Shown piece after piece: positions 1-11,500 of a stretch of 64,000 nt of DNA (its first letter is position 1; each line of letters starts with the position of its first letter). The translations under genes were made by a program, and so were the position numbers. Under the pieces are notes generated by a model. That model saw only the letters and a program-made list of their open reading frames with translations. It was not told the DNA's origin and did not search any database. The DNA comes from Ectocarpus siliculosus (lineage: Eukaryota > Sar > Phaeophyceae > Ectocarpales > Ectocarpaceae): the NCBI GenBank assembly GCA_000310025.1, contig FN648720.1, positions 1 to 64,000 on the forward strand, given 5' to 3'.

Positions 1-132
1 AGAGGATCGGAGGCGGATGAAACTCAGCCGCCGGTGGCGGAAAGAGGAGCAGAATCAGCATGACATGACGGGGGTGCACAATGGGAGGCTTGGTAGACTC
101 ATGGGCGTTCGTGGTACCCCGTGAGGTTGTTT

Positions 133-141
133 AACAAAAAA
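133..141. repeat. Left 9-bp target-site duplication of the MULE
   Basis: AACAAAAAA directly abuts the left TIR and is repeated at 6357-6365 next to the right TIR. Nine bases is the usual duplication length of Mutator-like elements. The A-rich content makes the exact edge uncertain by a base. Confidence 0.88.
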
Positions 142-949
142 CGGCACGGCTAAACACCCCACCGGTGGGGTAATTTCTTAACCACCCCACCGGTGGGGTG
201 GTTAAGGCTTAAACACCCCACCGGCTGTATCTCGCTCTACAAGACTCCAATCAGCTCAGGACTTCAACGGGTGTGCTGCTGCCTTGCAGGGCTGTCATTG
301 GACCCATCGTGAGGCCGAAACGGCACAGTTTTCGTCGTGCCACGGTTGGTGGGGCATATACCGCCGCTACCCCACTGGTGGGGTCGATAACGTTATTGAC
401 CCCACCAGCTGGATCTCCCTCTACAAGGCTCCAATCGATACACAACCACCTGTAGGAGTGTGTGGTCGATGCACGCACAGCGCACAGCAGCGGGCAGCAC
501 CTGGGGCGCCGAACAGGTGAACAGGTCAAGAAATCCCGCCGCATGACGCCAAACACCCGAAGTGGGTAGCGAACACTGCCTTCTATTCTCTTGCAGGCAG
601 ACTTCCCCACTGCCGTATGTAGCTCCAATTAACACAAGACATGTACGAATGTGTTGCTGCTTTGCAGGGCTACCGTGGGATCCATGGTGAGGTCGAACGC
701 TAAAGGTTTGGTGGTGCCACGGCCGGTGGGGCAAACAACGCAATGCATAGTGTATGCTCCACCGGTGGGTGGGGTGGATAGTCTAAGGCTAAACACCCCA
801 CCAGCGGTATCTCGCCGTAGAAGACTCTAATCGAAGCACAAGCACCATGGTTAGAGGGCGCTGCTCATGCACACACCGCGTAAATCACACAGTACACAGC
901 ACACCGCACACCGCACACAGCAGCTCTGCACCACTGCACCACTGCAGCA
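142..949 (+). repeat. Left terminal inverted repeat of the MULE (about 808 bp)
   Basis: It pairs with 5555-6356 along its whole length with scattered differences. It holds a perfect 30-bp palindrome at 177-206 (arm CTTAACCACCCCACC), the related palindrome CCCCACCGGTGGGG at 157-170, and a 34-bp palindrome with one mismatch at 375-408. A module resembling TCTCGCTCTACAAGACTCCAA recurs near 230, 415, 615 and 810, so the arm is itself built from degenerate subrepeats of about 190 bp. Such subterminal repeats usually serve as transposase binding sites in this class; that role is inferred here. Confidence 0.9.
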
Positions 950-1191
950 CAGCAGGCTAGACACACGTCACAAGGGGGAGGGGGGGGACTGTACAAAAAT
1001 CCCGCCGCTTGGCCGCATGGGTGAAAACCTGCGAACCTGCGGTCGCTGGGATCGTTTTCTGTGGGGCGATCACTCCAGCGTATCAGCACCGAACCCGGGC
1101 CCATTCAATACGCCAGCGTATCTATTAGCGCATATCACCGGCAACATCCATGGCGAACTCTCAGCTTTAGGCGCTGGCAAAGGTCCGTGGG
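950..1191. other. Left inner flank of the MULE, probable transposase promoter/leader
   Basis: This stretch lies between the end of the left TIR and the first transposase exon. No clear ORF or core promoter motif was recognised. By position it should be the 5' leader of the transposase. Confidence 0.3.
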
Positions 1192-4100
1192 ATGCTAGAC
1201 TTTGTCCTCCACCCGTCTTCTCCTGACACGAGTGGCATACCTGTCGAAGATGAGAGGTTGCAGAAGGTGACGGAGTGGGTGTCCAAGCAGGAAGATCCCA
1301 TTGACGGCGAACTGCTTCCAGATGCATCTCAGGTGTGTGCTTAAGGTCGGGTCCATGATTGATGCTCCACGCGCAATGATCGACGAAGGTTTTTGTTTTT
1401 TTCACCAGACTGCAAACGGACCGCAAACGGACTGCAAAACCGCACTGCAAAACATGTGCACGACGTTGTTGTATGGAGATGGGGTAGCAGCCTCGTATCG
1501 GAAAGATTGAACTTTGATCTGCTCGTAGCAGCATGGTTAATTCCATCTGGTAGGTAGATATTTTTTTGCTCTGCTGTGCCATTCGTGCTCCATACATATA
1601 TGTGTGTCGCTGGTTTCATGCGGGGAGTAGACAGGGTAAATGTAAGCATGGTGAACTTAAATGTACGCTCTCCGTTTCATAATTAATTCATGATCAGCTT
1701 CATTATCGTAATCTTCTCAACATTGACGATAAACTCGATAATTTATGGCCGTAATGTATCCTCCTCGATTGCCGTCCAGACCGCAAAGGAGCTTCTGGCG
1801 AAGGGCCTGTTTAAGGTCAAGTTCACCGCGGCTCTCCTTAACGGGATTGAACCCGAAGATGGTGGGGGCGTGGGCACTCCGTTCGAGCGCGAGGGCAACG
1901 GCGACTACTTGTTGAATTCGGTGGCGGCCTTCTTTGCCAAGGAGGGAGGTCGAAAAGCGAACCTGACCTGTACTGCGATCACACGCTGGATGCCCAGGGA
2001 CGATTGGTAGATGTGTCTTGGGCTACCGTCCAACAGCATGAACAGATTGCAAGATTTGGGGGCTACATACAGCTGGATACAACGGTGATCACGAACAGGT
2101 GCACACAATACCCCCTTCGACAGGTTGCATGTCTCCACAGCAAATGTGGGACCGCTCGTTACGCGACGCTGCTCATGGTTGCCCTTTAAAATCCACGCTC
2201 GTCGTTTATGGTCGGAGTATTTGGTGCTGCAAGAAGAAGTATCAATGCGTCATGTAACTCGGTCTGATTGTTTGTCTGTAGATACGGGTGCCCTCTTCTG
2301 TTCGTCGTGGGCGTCGACGACGAGAATCGCAGCTGCATTTTGGGGCAGGGCCTTCTACGGTCTTGAGTGTACGGAGACGTTCGAATGGATCCTGAACAGA
2401 TATGAGGCCGCTGCCGGTGGGCCGAAGCCGAAGGTGACTCTCTTCCGATGTTCACAACACTCATTCATGGCGTACATGTAGAACGAGGTCAGGATGATGT
2501 ACAATAAAAAGTCGCTTCGCGATAGGAACAAATAGACGTCTATATTTGTTGAGGCATGTACTGCAGACGCAGAAGAGCTTGCCTAGTGGCTGTCGACATA
2601 ACCGCGCCGTCCATGGCCCATCCCATCCGTTGACAAAGTACATTTACCCTTTTCCACAGGTGATCTTGACCGACGCTGATCTTGCAATGACGGCTGCAAT
2701 AGCCTCTTGCTGGCCAGGGACGCTGCATTTGCACTGCTTGTGGCACGTCTTCAACAACGTCCTCAAGAACTTCTCGTCATCATCTGCTAACAATGACGAC
2801 AAGACCGACATGATGCGTTGCTTCAGAAACGCAGCTTATGCAGCTACCCCGGAGGTACGATGGCATTCACTGGTAGGTTGCCGCCACATGACGGCCCCGC
2901 GAGAATGCATTGGTCTATCCCACCCGTTCGCCCCGCCACAACGAGCGGAAAACATAACCTTTGGCGTGTCTTGTGTCTACCACTGTCTTCGGTGGCAGGT
3001 GTTTGCGACCCAAGTGGCCCGGTTGGAGCAACTTGTGGCCGGCAAGAAGTGCGAAGGATACATAGCGGACTTGATCAAGTGAGTAACTTCCCTCCGTACA
3101 TTTCGAGGAAGCGCCGTAATGCTGTCATTATGCCCTGGCTTGAGCCATCGATGCCGCGTCTTTACACTCGATATTCACTAATTCACTCTGGTACCCGCGT
3201 CGTAAACCGTCGTAGGAACAAGACCAAGTGGGTGTTCTGCTGCCGGCCCACTGTCCTCACGCTAGGCATGGTTGCTACTCAGCGCACGGAAGGTTTATTC
3301 GGGGTGGCGAAACGCTCGGGCGTCGACAAGAAGCTATCTCTGTGCGCTCTTTGGGATCGCCTGCAACGTCTCAGCAAGATGATTGCCATAGACTGTGAGG
3401 TGAGTTTGTCTGTTGTTTTCGTCACCCATGGCAGCAGGTGGTATCCGCGTGCTTCGACTTATGGGGTATTCCGATGTGCTCCACAACACGCAAGTTTGTC
3501 TCTACCTGCAGCTACACACACTGGTGGCGGATCGACATTGTGTGCGGATTTCTCCCGCCGTTAAACATTATGTAACACTGCGTTTGATGCCATGCATGCA
3601 GGTTAGCGACACCCCCCCTTGCCGCTGGCGTGGCCTTCCGGGATATCCACGTGGAGAATTTCTTCAGACCCGTGAAGCAGGAGCTCCTAGCCTGTGGTGC
3701 TAGTCAGTACTGCCAGCAAGTGAGTCGTGTTTTGGTGTATGGATCGTTGCCGCTGTTGAATTCGTGCGATGGTGTGTCCGTGGTTTACCAAGCTTAAGCA
3801 CAAGTAGACACCATCCAGTCGAACTGAAACCCCATCCAACACATCTTCGTACTGTCGAACCTCATTCTGTCGCAGGAGGTCAGAGCGCAGGTCGACGAAG
3901 CGCAGTCGTATGACACCGAGTTGGTGAATTCAGGTCGTGAGGACGAGAATGGGGACCCGCTGCCTCTCCATGAGCACGACCTCGCCAAGATGCGCTCATT
4001 GCGCCTCAAGCTCACCATTCTTCAGGTCGCACCACCTGATACCGATCTCGATGGAGATCAGCTAGCCGGCGAAGCTGCGGTGGACAACACTATGTGGGCG

Positions 4101-4940
4101 CGTACGTCGCTGTCAGCCTTCTTGGATTTAGTCGCGGATATCCCTATCGAACTGGTCGTGGCCGTTCGATACAAGTGGACGGCGAACAGACCTGGCCCCC
4201 TTGTGGTGTTCGGACCTGACAACTTCCACTTATGTTCCTGTTTACAGCTATTGCGGCGCGGACTGCCTTGTAGGCACTACTTTGCGGTGCTTGTCAACCT
4301 CATCGGGAGAACTGGCGAAAGCGACGAGATGTCCTTCACCCATACCTTCAACGGCGCATGTATCCACAACCGTTGGCGTCGAAGAGAAGATGGCAAAGAT
4401 TCGCCGTGGAGCATCTCATCGGTGCTGTCGTCGTCAGGCCACGGCGTAGGGTGGGACGGCCATGACGAAGGCAGCGACGAGAACTACTGGGGACCGACAT
4501 GCGATGAAGCGGTGGATGGCATACATCCTGCTGAACCGGGGCGCGCCGCGCAGGATAGAAGCGCTTCCGACAAGCGTCGAGCCTACGCCCATCTGATGGC
4601 GAAGAGCAAGTAGCTTGTAGGAGATATAATGAGGTCCGTGCCCTTGCATCAAGCGCTGTCCGTCCAGGACAAGGTTGGGGACTTTCTCCGGTATCTTCTC
4701 AACTCGTCCGCGGGAGGCACAGGCGTCCAAAATCCTGGAGAGGCGCCCAAGAAGGGGAGGCCGAAAAAGGACGGTAGAAGGCAACCTCTTCAGCATCGAT
4801 CGGGGGCCAAAGAGGAACCCGGAAACCCGGAGGGGCAGCAAGGAAAGTCTCGTCAAACCAAGAGGATAAGGGATTTCAACTACGGGCGCCGGTCGACGAA
4901 GAGGAGTAAACACGCGGAGCAGAACGGCGCTGGAATTTGA
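1192..4940 (+). CDS. MULE transposase (DDE domain plus SWIM zinc finger), spliced, probably inactive
   Basis: Exons fitting GT-AG introns are about 1192-1332, 1780-2098, 2282-2433, 2660-2854, 2999-3078, 3216-3399, 3602-3719 and 3876-4613. MULE landmarks appear in order: the first catalytic Asp in QLDTTVITN (exon to 2098), the second in VILTDADLAM followed by LHLHCLWHVFNN (from 2660), the conserved block MVATQRTEGLFGVAKRSG (about 3268-3321), and a C-terminal SWIM finger with CSC...PCRH (about 4240-4275). After the stop at 4611-4613 the same frame reopens at 4629-4940 and carries an AT-hook-like KKGRPKKDGRR, a common end of this family, so the stop may be a mutation or lie in a small intron. 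The frame seems to change near 1,950, 2,360 and 3,615 (the last in a C run), hence the inactive call. The start at 1192 is tentative. Confidence 0.78.
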
Positions 4941-5554
4941 TCCACACGATTTCCACGGTATTCCCCGCGTGTCCTTTTCAGAGAGTTGGGGGGCATATTA
5001 GAATGTCCGTGTTCCGGGGGGTAACGAAGTCGGCGTAACGAAAGAGGGTTCCTGGAATATACGAGACACCAAAAATCGGGGACAGCAGGGAGCCATGCCT
5101 TCGCTGCGGCTGGCTTCAATCGGTCATGAACTACTTGTTTCGTGTGGCGAGACACAACCGAACGCTCATGACCGCAACTGGAGGTTCCAACGGGTTCAAC
5201 CTGTGGGCAACAACCTTCCTGCTTGCGCTCCGTCTACTTTTGCATCGCTACTTGCAGCGCGGCGATGATGGACGTATTTACGTACTTGATGTAGTCCAGT
5301 ATGCAAGCGGCTTCAGTACACTAAGAATATATCACGTCGTCACACATAAAAGAGAGCGCCGACTAACGGGCATGGTGTTTCCAATGCATGGTGCGTGCAA
5401 GGAACAGCAACAATATACGGAACGGATACGAAATGCATACATGTGTATACCTCAAACAACAGTGGATATTCTACTGTACATTATTAGTGAGGAAGTGGAG
5501 GAAGGCAAGATTTCCCTGTGCGGAGGGATTTGTTGACTTATTCCCCCCCGCGTC
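4941..5554. other. Non-coding 3' part of the MULE
   Basis: It lies between the transposase 3' end and the right TIR. Only short overlapping ORFs without recognisable motifs are present, and no second element gene is seen. Confidence 0.4.
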
Positions 5555-6356
5555 TGCTGCAGTGGTGGAGTGGTGCAGAGCTGCTGTGTGCGGTGTGCGT
5601 TGTGCTGTGTACTGTGTGATTTACGCGGTGTGTGCATGAGCAACACCCTCTAACCATGGCGCTTGTGCTTCGATTAGAGTCTTCTTGTACGGCGAGATAC
5701 CGCTGGTGCATGGGGTGTTGAGCCTTACCCACCCGACCGGTGGGGCATACACTGTGCATTGCGTTGTTTGCCCCACCGGCCGTGGCACCACCAAACCTTT
5801 AGCGTTCGACCTCACCATGGATCCCACGATAGCCCTGCAAAGCAGCAATACATTCGTACATGTCTTGTGTTAATTGGAGCTACATACGGCAGTGGGGAAG
5901 TCTGCCTGCAAGAGAATAGAAGGCAGTGTTCGCTACCCACTTCGTTCGGGTGTTTGGCGTCATGCGGCGGGATTTCTTGACCTGTTCGGCGCCCCAGGTG
6001 CTGCCCGCTGCTGTGCGCTGTGCGTGCATCGACCACACACTCCTACAGGTGGTTGTGCATCGATTGGAGCCTTGTAGAGGGAGATCCAGCTGGTGGGGTC
6101 AATAACGTTATCGACCCCACCAGTGGGGTAGCGGCGGTATATGCCCCACCAACCGTGGCACCACGAAAACTGTGCCGTTTCGGCCTCACGATGGGTCCAA
6201 TGACAGCCCTGCAACGCAGCAGCACACCCGTTGAAGTCCTGAGCTGATTGGAGTCTTGTAGAGCGAGATACAGCCGGTGGGGTGTTTAAGCCTTAACCAC
6301 CCCACCGGTGGGGTGGTTAAGAAATTACCCCACCGGTGGGGTGTTTAGCCGTGCCG
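5555..6356 (-). repeat. Right terminal inverted repeat of the MULE (about 802 bp)
   Basis: Inverted copy of 142-949. The inner limit is the shared TGCTGCAGT at 5555. The same palindromes recur near the outer end (6292-6321 is the partner of 177-206). The arm is slightly shorter than the left one because of small indels. Confidence 0.9.
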
Positions 6357-6365
6357 AACAAAAAA
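6357..6365. repeat. Right 9-bp target-site duplication of the MULE
   Basis: AACAAAAAA follows the right TIR immediately and matches 133-141 exactly. One more A follows at 6366. Confidence 0.88.
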
Positions 6366-6407
6366 ATGATTTTCTTTTTATTTGTCTTTGTGTATTTTTT
6401 TAACCGT

Positions 6408-6705
6408 GGTGCGCCATGGTCGCCCATGGTACACCATGAGGTCCGACACTTTACTATCATAATTAATAATTTCGTTTTCAGTTTTATATCCCCATGTCGC
6501 CTCACGGTGCACCATGGGTTCACTATTCCCAAAGTCCCATGAGATCGGTCATGGCATGCCATGGGCTGACACGGAAATGCTCTCGTGGTGCCCCATGGCC
6601 TATCTCGCGGGACTACATGAGACCCCATGAGGCTGTTCTCATGGTAGCTCATGCGACCTCATGGTTCCGCGTAGTGCCTCATGGGCCCCCATGAGCCGCC
6701 ATCTT
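6408..6705. repeat. CATG-rich low-complexity repeat region
   Basis: CATG, mostly as CCATGG or CATGAG, occurs about 17 times in roughly 300 bases, where chance would give one or two. The left MULE flank (about 58-105) has the same flavour, so the MULE probably inserted into this repeat. No coding frame fits. I do not know the family. Confidence 0.55.
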
Positions 6706-7242
6706 ACCGGGTTTTTTCACTACACAATATTGTTATAGTCTGGACATGACGTGAGATCCTTATGAACAAAGAATTATCCTCTGCACACCAACCCCCATCT
6801 ATGGTGGATACGCCTCGAACCTTACTCACTGCTGATTGCACTCTGCATACGTCTGCCTAGACGCTCATTTCTTGCCTGCCGCGAAAGTGCTTGCTCACCT
6901 GTGTGTGTATGTTGTTTGCTTGCCCGGTAAAATAGAGGGAGTCTGGTCCCGTCCCGTACAAGATCCGAAGCCGAACGTCTTCGCGTGGCGGCTCGCAATG
7001 GCACTGGCACGCTGTCACCGGTAGCTTCGATGCGCTCTAACTCAGATGCCCGCTAAACAAGCAGGATCCCGATCGATGCAAATAGTGTGCTGAGTGAGGG
7101 CAGAGCAAGAGTGAGAGGCTTGTGTGGGCCCACAAAGCGCGTGCGGGGGTTCCTGCAAATGAAAGATCCACAGGGGGAGGAAGGAGAAGATCGTCGCCGC
7201 CCCCCCCCTTAGGATTTGTTTCAACATCAAGGGGAGAGGGGG

Positions 7243-7324
<82 letters not shown>

Positions 7325-8554
7325 GGCAGTCGGTAGTGTAGACCAAAACACGGTTACAACAGTGTAAAACGAGTTTTCCTCCGATGGATCTGGCCGGTCA
7401 AGGGCTTACACTACATATAGCACGTCAACTGAAAACGTCGTGTACACAGTGTAAAATAAACTTATAGTGTAGAATAAACTTTAAGGTGTACCTGGATCTA
7501 TCTGCCGTAAGGAGAGTAGTGTCGGGTAGGGTGTGCAACTGAACAGTTCGAAGGTTCAAAAATGCCGTAGTCTTGTACTGTGCGCATGTTTTTGTCAAAC
7601 GTCAGCGGCTGCACCGCCGAATCTACTGAGGAACCTAATTGTTTCGGCCTCTGCGTGGAGTCACTATTATTCTGTTGATCCAATGAATCGCACAAGGGTT
7701 CGACTCAATGGCGCCGGGCAAGAAGCACGAGTTTGCAACGATGCCGAGGCATGGCAAGAGATACAGCGAGCTGCTCACGCCTGAGGGTCGTGCGACAAAA
7801 CGCAGTTGCCGCAGTACACGACTTAACCTCTTCGGAGAACGGGCACCAAGTCAACACCGGAGCCACTCAGATCACGGAAGATCAACATTGACAACGGGGT
7901 TATAATTGTCGAGTAGGGCAGTCAATTCCACAGCTACGGTATTTTCTCCCATTCCTTCGCAATCTGTAGCGGAGGCACCCATGTAAATAAGATAGTTTCG
8001 TCATTTCATAACCTTGTCGCCAGCGAAAGATGCCTACTCGACGGTTGCATGCCGACTGTGGCCCACTGCTGTCGATCTTCAATGAGTGTTGCCGAGGCCT
8101 ACAGCCGTACTTGGAAACCCAACGACAAACGCCATCGCTCCGTGCGCAAAGACCGCCAACAACACCAGCCTTTGGAAAAAATCAGCAGACGCTAACCACG
8201 AATAACATTCCATCGACCAGGGTCGACCTCCGGTATCCAAATTGCTGTAGCATGCACCGATACCTCAGCGCATGCCGTTTCCCTGAATCTTAACGGAAAC
8301 CAAGCACACGGCTGTGCCCCCCACGTATTTCTTATCAGTCAAATTATTTTATGGTGTGGCGGATGCGCAGCCATTGGTACATTGCAACATTGCACAACGG
8401 CTCCTGTCATAAATCTCACGTCATTGTTACGGCGGCTATTACCACCTTCTCCATCACGCAAAGGCTCGACCCCGCCGTCCATATGTGAAACACCATCCCT
8501 TTCGACACCCCCATGGGTGTACACCAATGAACCCTATTCACAAAAATGAAAAGC
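6706..8554. other. Intergenic stretch without a recognised gene
   Basis: ORFs are short, overlap on both strands and show no motif. The stretch contains the GA microsatellite at 7246-7322. Its right part (about 8,300-8,554) would be the 3' untranslated or downstream region of the minus-strand PDZ gene. Confidence 0.5.
7246..7322. repeat. (GA)n microsatellite, about 38 units
   Basis: An uninterrupted GA dinucleotide tract. It is the longest pure simple repeat in the window. Confidence 0.97.
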
Positions 8555-11500
8555 TTACACCTCCGCCTCTTCGTCACTCAGAGCCCACCAAGAATCGCCA
8601 CCACCAACCGAAACCTCCAACCCGAACTCGAAACCTACTTCTTCACTCCCGTCCCCATGAACCTCTCCTCCCCCTCGCCCGCCATCCTCCCTGCCGTCCT
8701 GGCCCTCGGATCTACCCCCACCGCCATCGCTGGAGACAGGTTGCGCCGCCGGTACCGCCGTTGCGGCACCTTCCTCCTCCTCCTCCTCCTCCTCCTCCTC
8801 CTCCTCCTCCTCCCCCGACGATGACGACAACGCATCAGACATGTCCACTGGCATCACCCCATCCGCGCTGCCGGTCCAACTCCCGGCGTTGCTCCATGCC
8901 GGGCTAGACAACCCAGACCGGAGGTAGTGATACCGCGGCTCGCTGGAAGCGGTGCTGAAAAAGCTCCGCTCGGTGTCACCCCCGCCAGCCCCGACGACTC
9001 CCGGAGCGATGAGCCCGCTACCGCCAGCCACACCCACCTGTGTGGAACTCACCGGTGTGACGGCATCGGTACCGCCGTTCGACCAGGCGATGCTGAAGCT
9101 TCCTCCGGGAGGGCTCGTCATGCTGCGAGCCCGCGACGAGGCCGGTGACGGTGGTAGGGGAGAAGACCTCCCGTTGGCATTCCCACCACGTGCACGGCTG
9201 CGTCGGCGGCGGTGCTGATACCCCCTCGCGCCTCCGTGCCCGCCTCCGAAGTCGAAAACACCGGGGCTGTCTTCGTCCGGAGATGTAACCGGCGCATTGG
9301 CTGTCGCCCGAATCCGGAGGAAGCCGTCGCCGGCACCGGCGCCGCTACGATCGCGGTTCTGTCGGTATCTAGCGGCCGCAGCCGTCGTTTCCGGACAGCT
9401 CTTGCCGCTTCCAGCTGATCGGGGCCTCTCTCGTCCCCCCTCTCCGCTTTGGTTGTAACCGCTAAGCGGGGACGTCCAGCCGCTACCGCTACCGCTACCG
9501 CCTCCGCCTTGACTGCTTGGGGTCGGGGCCTCGATCGTGAGCGCAGCCGATGTTGACCTGTCGTCGCCATCAAGGCTGCCGTGGCGGCCGGTGCCAGCTG
9601 CTCCACAGCGAGCGCAGGATGACACGACACCTCCAGCAATGGCGGGAGAATTTCCGGTCGTCGACGTCGTCTGTGCCGCGGGGAAACAGGAAACACCGCG
9701 GTCACAAACAAATTGGGGTGGAAAAAAAAACAGAGCGCGGTACCTCAAGGGTCAGGCAATGCCGAATGTAGAGTAGAATAGCGGGCCGCTTGGGGCTATG
9801 GGTGGGGCGATACGGCGGAAAGACGACCAACAACAAAAAACGGCGTGCCGCATATAAGCGAAAGGCAATCATAACAACGAGGAATCACGAACGTCTTGCG
9901 CATCATTTAGGCTGCGGCTGGGCGATGGAGGATATCCCCTTGTGTTCATCGATGGGTGCAAGAGCAATGCACCTTCAAACCACCACCGCGCCTACGAACG
10001 CCTACAAGGTCTACCGCTTCTTAGGGACTGTGATTGGCAAGGATTGTATATCTCTTCTACCGGAGCACTTTCACGGGTTGCTGCTCTTGCCCACCGCCAT
10101 CGTTAACACTCCGGCGGGCACTATCGACCTCCACCCCGCCCAAAAACAAACCATTCGGTTTTCGGTTGTTCTGCACAACAAGGTCTCACTCTCAGTCTCC
10201 AGAAAGCTCTCGCCGCTCTCCTCGCCGCCCACTTGTGGAATACGCCTGACAGAACCCTCGCGCCGCACATGCGCGTTCGGAGATGAACACACGCCAGCTC
10301 AGAGCGCGCTAGCCTGCACGCTCGGTCGTTGAATTTGGCGACAACAGTCAAGGAAGGAATCGGGCAAGGGGTGCCGCAGATGTATGTCAGTCGAGGAGGG
10401 CGGGGGGCGGGGGGGGGGGGGGGGTGATTGTCAGCAAAGAGGTGGCAGAGGAGTGGAGGGTGGCAAAGGAAAAGGTACCCCGTTCCTGGGGCTTGTTGTA
10501 CGACACCTCGCCCCCGAGAGCTCCGTGTACTCGTTGGTGAAATAGCTCTGATTCCTACACTTCCTTCAAGTACCAACGACCGACATCAGCATTACCTGAA
10601 AAACCCAATCGAAGAGCATCTGTTCGTGTTTTTCCAAGTGGCGTTCCGGCTGCTTGCTCATGGCCGAACATGCTCCTGATTGTTCCTACATATCTTCCGG
10701 ATCAACGCATGAAACTCGTTCTAAGCCCATTCCTATCAACAAGCTCTCGTCAAGCACCTAACCGTCTGAATGCGTTCCCAGGTTGAAGGCAACGTAGGAC
10801 TAGCAGCTACGCCCAGCCTAACCTCTTCCTCCTGGCCGCAGCGCACCTGCTTTCTTCCTGGGCTTCGGCGTGCTGCCTCTTCAACTCGTTGGCTTTGGTC
10901 TGCGCCGCCGCCGCCGCCGCCACGTGAGCCCCGGCCACCCCTTCCCTAAGAGCAGCCTGCACCCCTGCTTCCCCGGGTACCCTGCCACGGCCGCCACTGC
11001 CGCCGTCACCCACGCTGTTGCTGGATCCCTGGACAAGCATAGCACAGGAAACAGAGGGACGACAGCAGAGCGAGGGGTGCTCATCAACGATGTATCGCTG
11101 TGCAGTGGCATGCCGCAGGCGCTTGCGTACTAGAGGCAGGGATGATTGTCCTTGGGCCCACCCTTCACATGTGAACACGCATGCGAACAACCAATCCATC
11201 AAAAAAGATATTCAAACCAACCCACGAAGAGAGACATTGAAGAAAGGTGTGGCGGGGGTGAGAGGGAGGGAGGGCCGAGGTCGCTCCCCTACGAACGAGG
11301 TTGAGCTGAGCAAGCACAAGTCAGCAGCGGCAGGCATCACACCGCGCCATAACAAAAGACGTACAAGAGGCCGAACCTGATGTCATACGTAAACACCGGT
11401 GCTGTTCTCATCCAGGTTTTGGTGAAAGTGTCGTCACACCAGCCGGTTGGGCAGGGGGACGAGGTCGCAACTTTTCATGATTCCCGGAACAAACAAAACC

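Larger units (their letters stand above)
142..6356 (+). mobile_element. Mutator-like DNA transposon (MULE), full length with long TIRs
   Basis: The element is 6,215 bp. Its ends are inverted copies: the left end reads CGGCACGGCTAAACACC and the right end is the reverse complement. It is flanked on both sides by the 9-bp direct repeat AACAAAAAA (133-141 and 6357-6365). A 9-bp target duplication, long inverted repeats and an internal transposase with a MULE-type DDE region and SWIM zinc finger are together diagnostic of the Mutator superfamily. The two arms differ by few substitutions and by about 6 bp in length, so the insertion is moderately young. The transposase seems decayed, so the copy probably cannot move on its own. 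Confidence 0.93.

Noticed and set aside
9118-9711. Alternative minus-strand frame for the last PDZ-gene exon (ending at 9118)
   Set aside because: It would follow if exon 11028-10847 spliced directly to 9670. A further exon at 10554-10479 with clean splice sites restores the longer, more protein-like frame ending at 8555.
10092-10245. Possible PDZ-gene exon near 10.2 kb
   Set aside because: Its acceptor fits but its donor is weak, and the exon at 10479-10554 explains the phase better.
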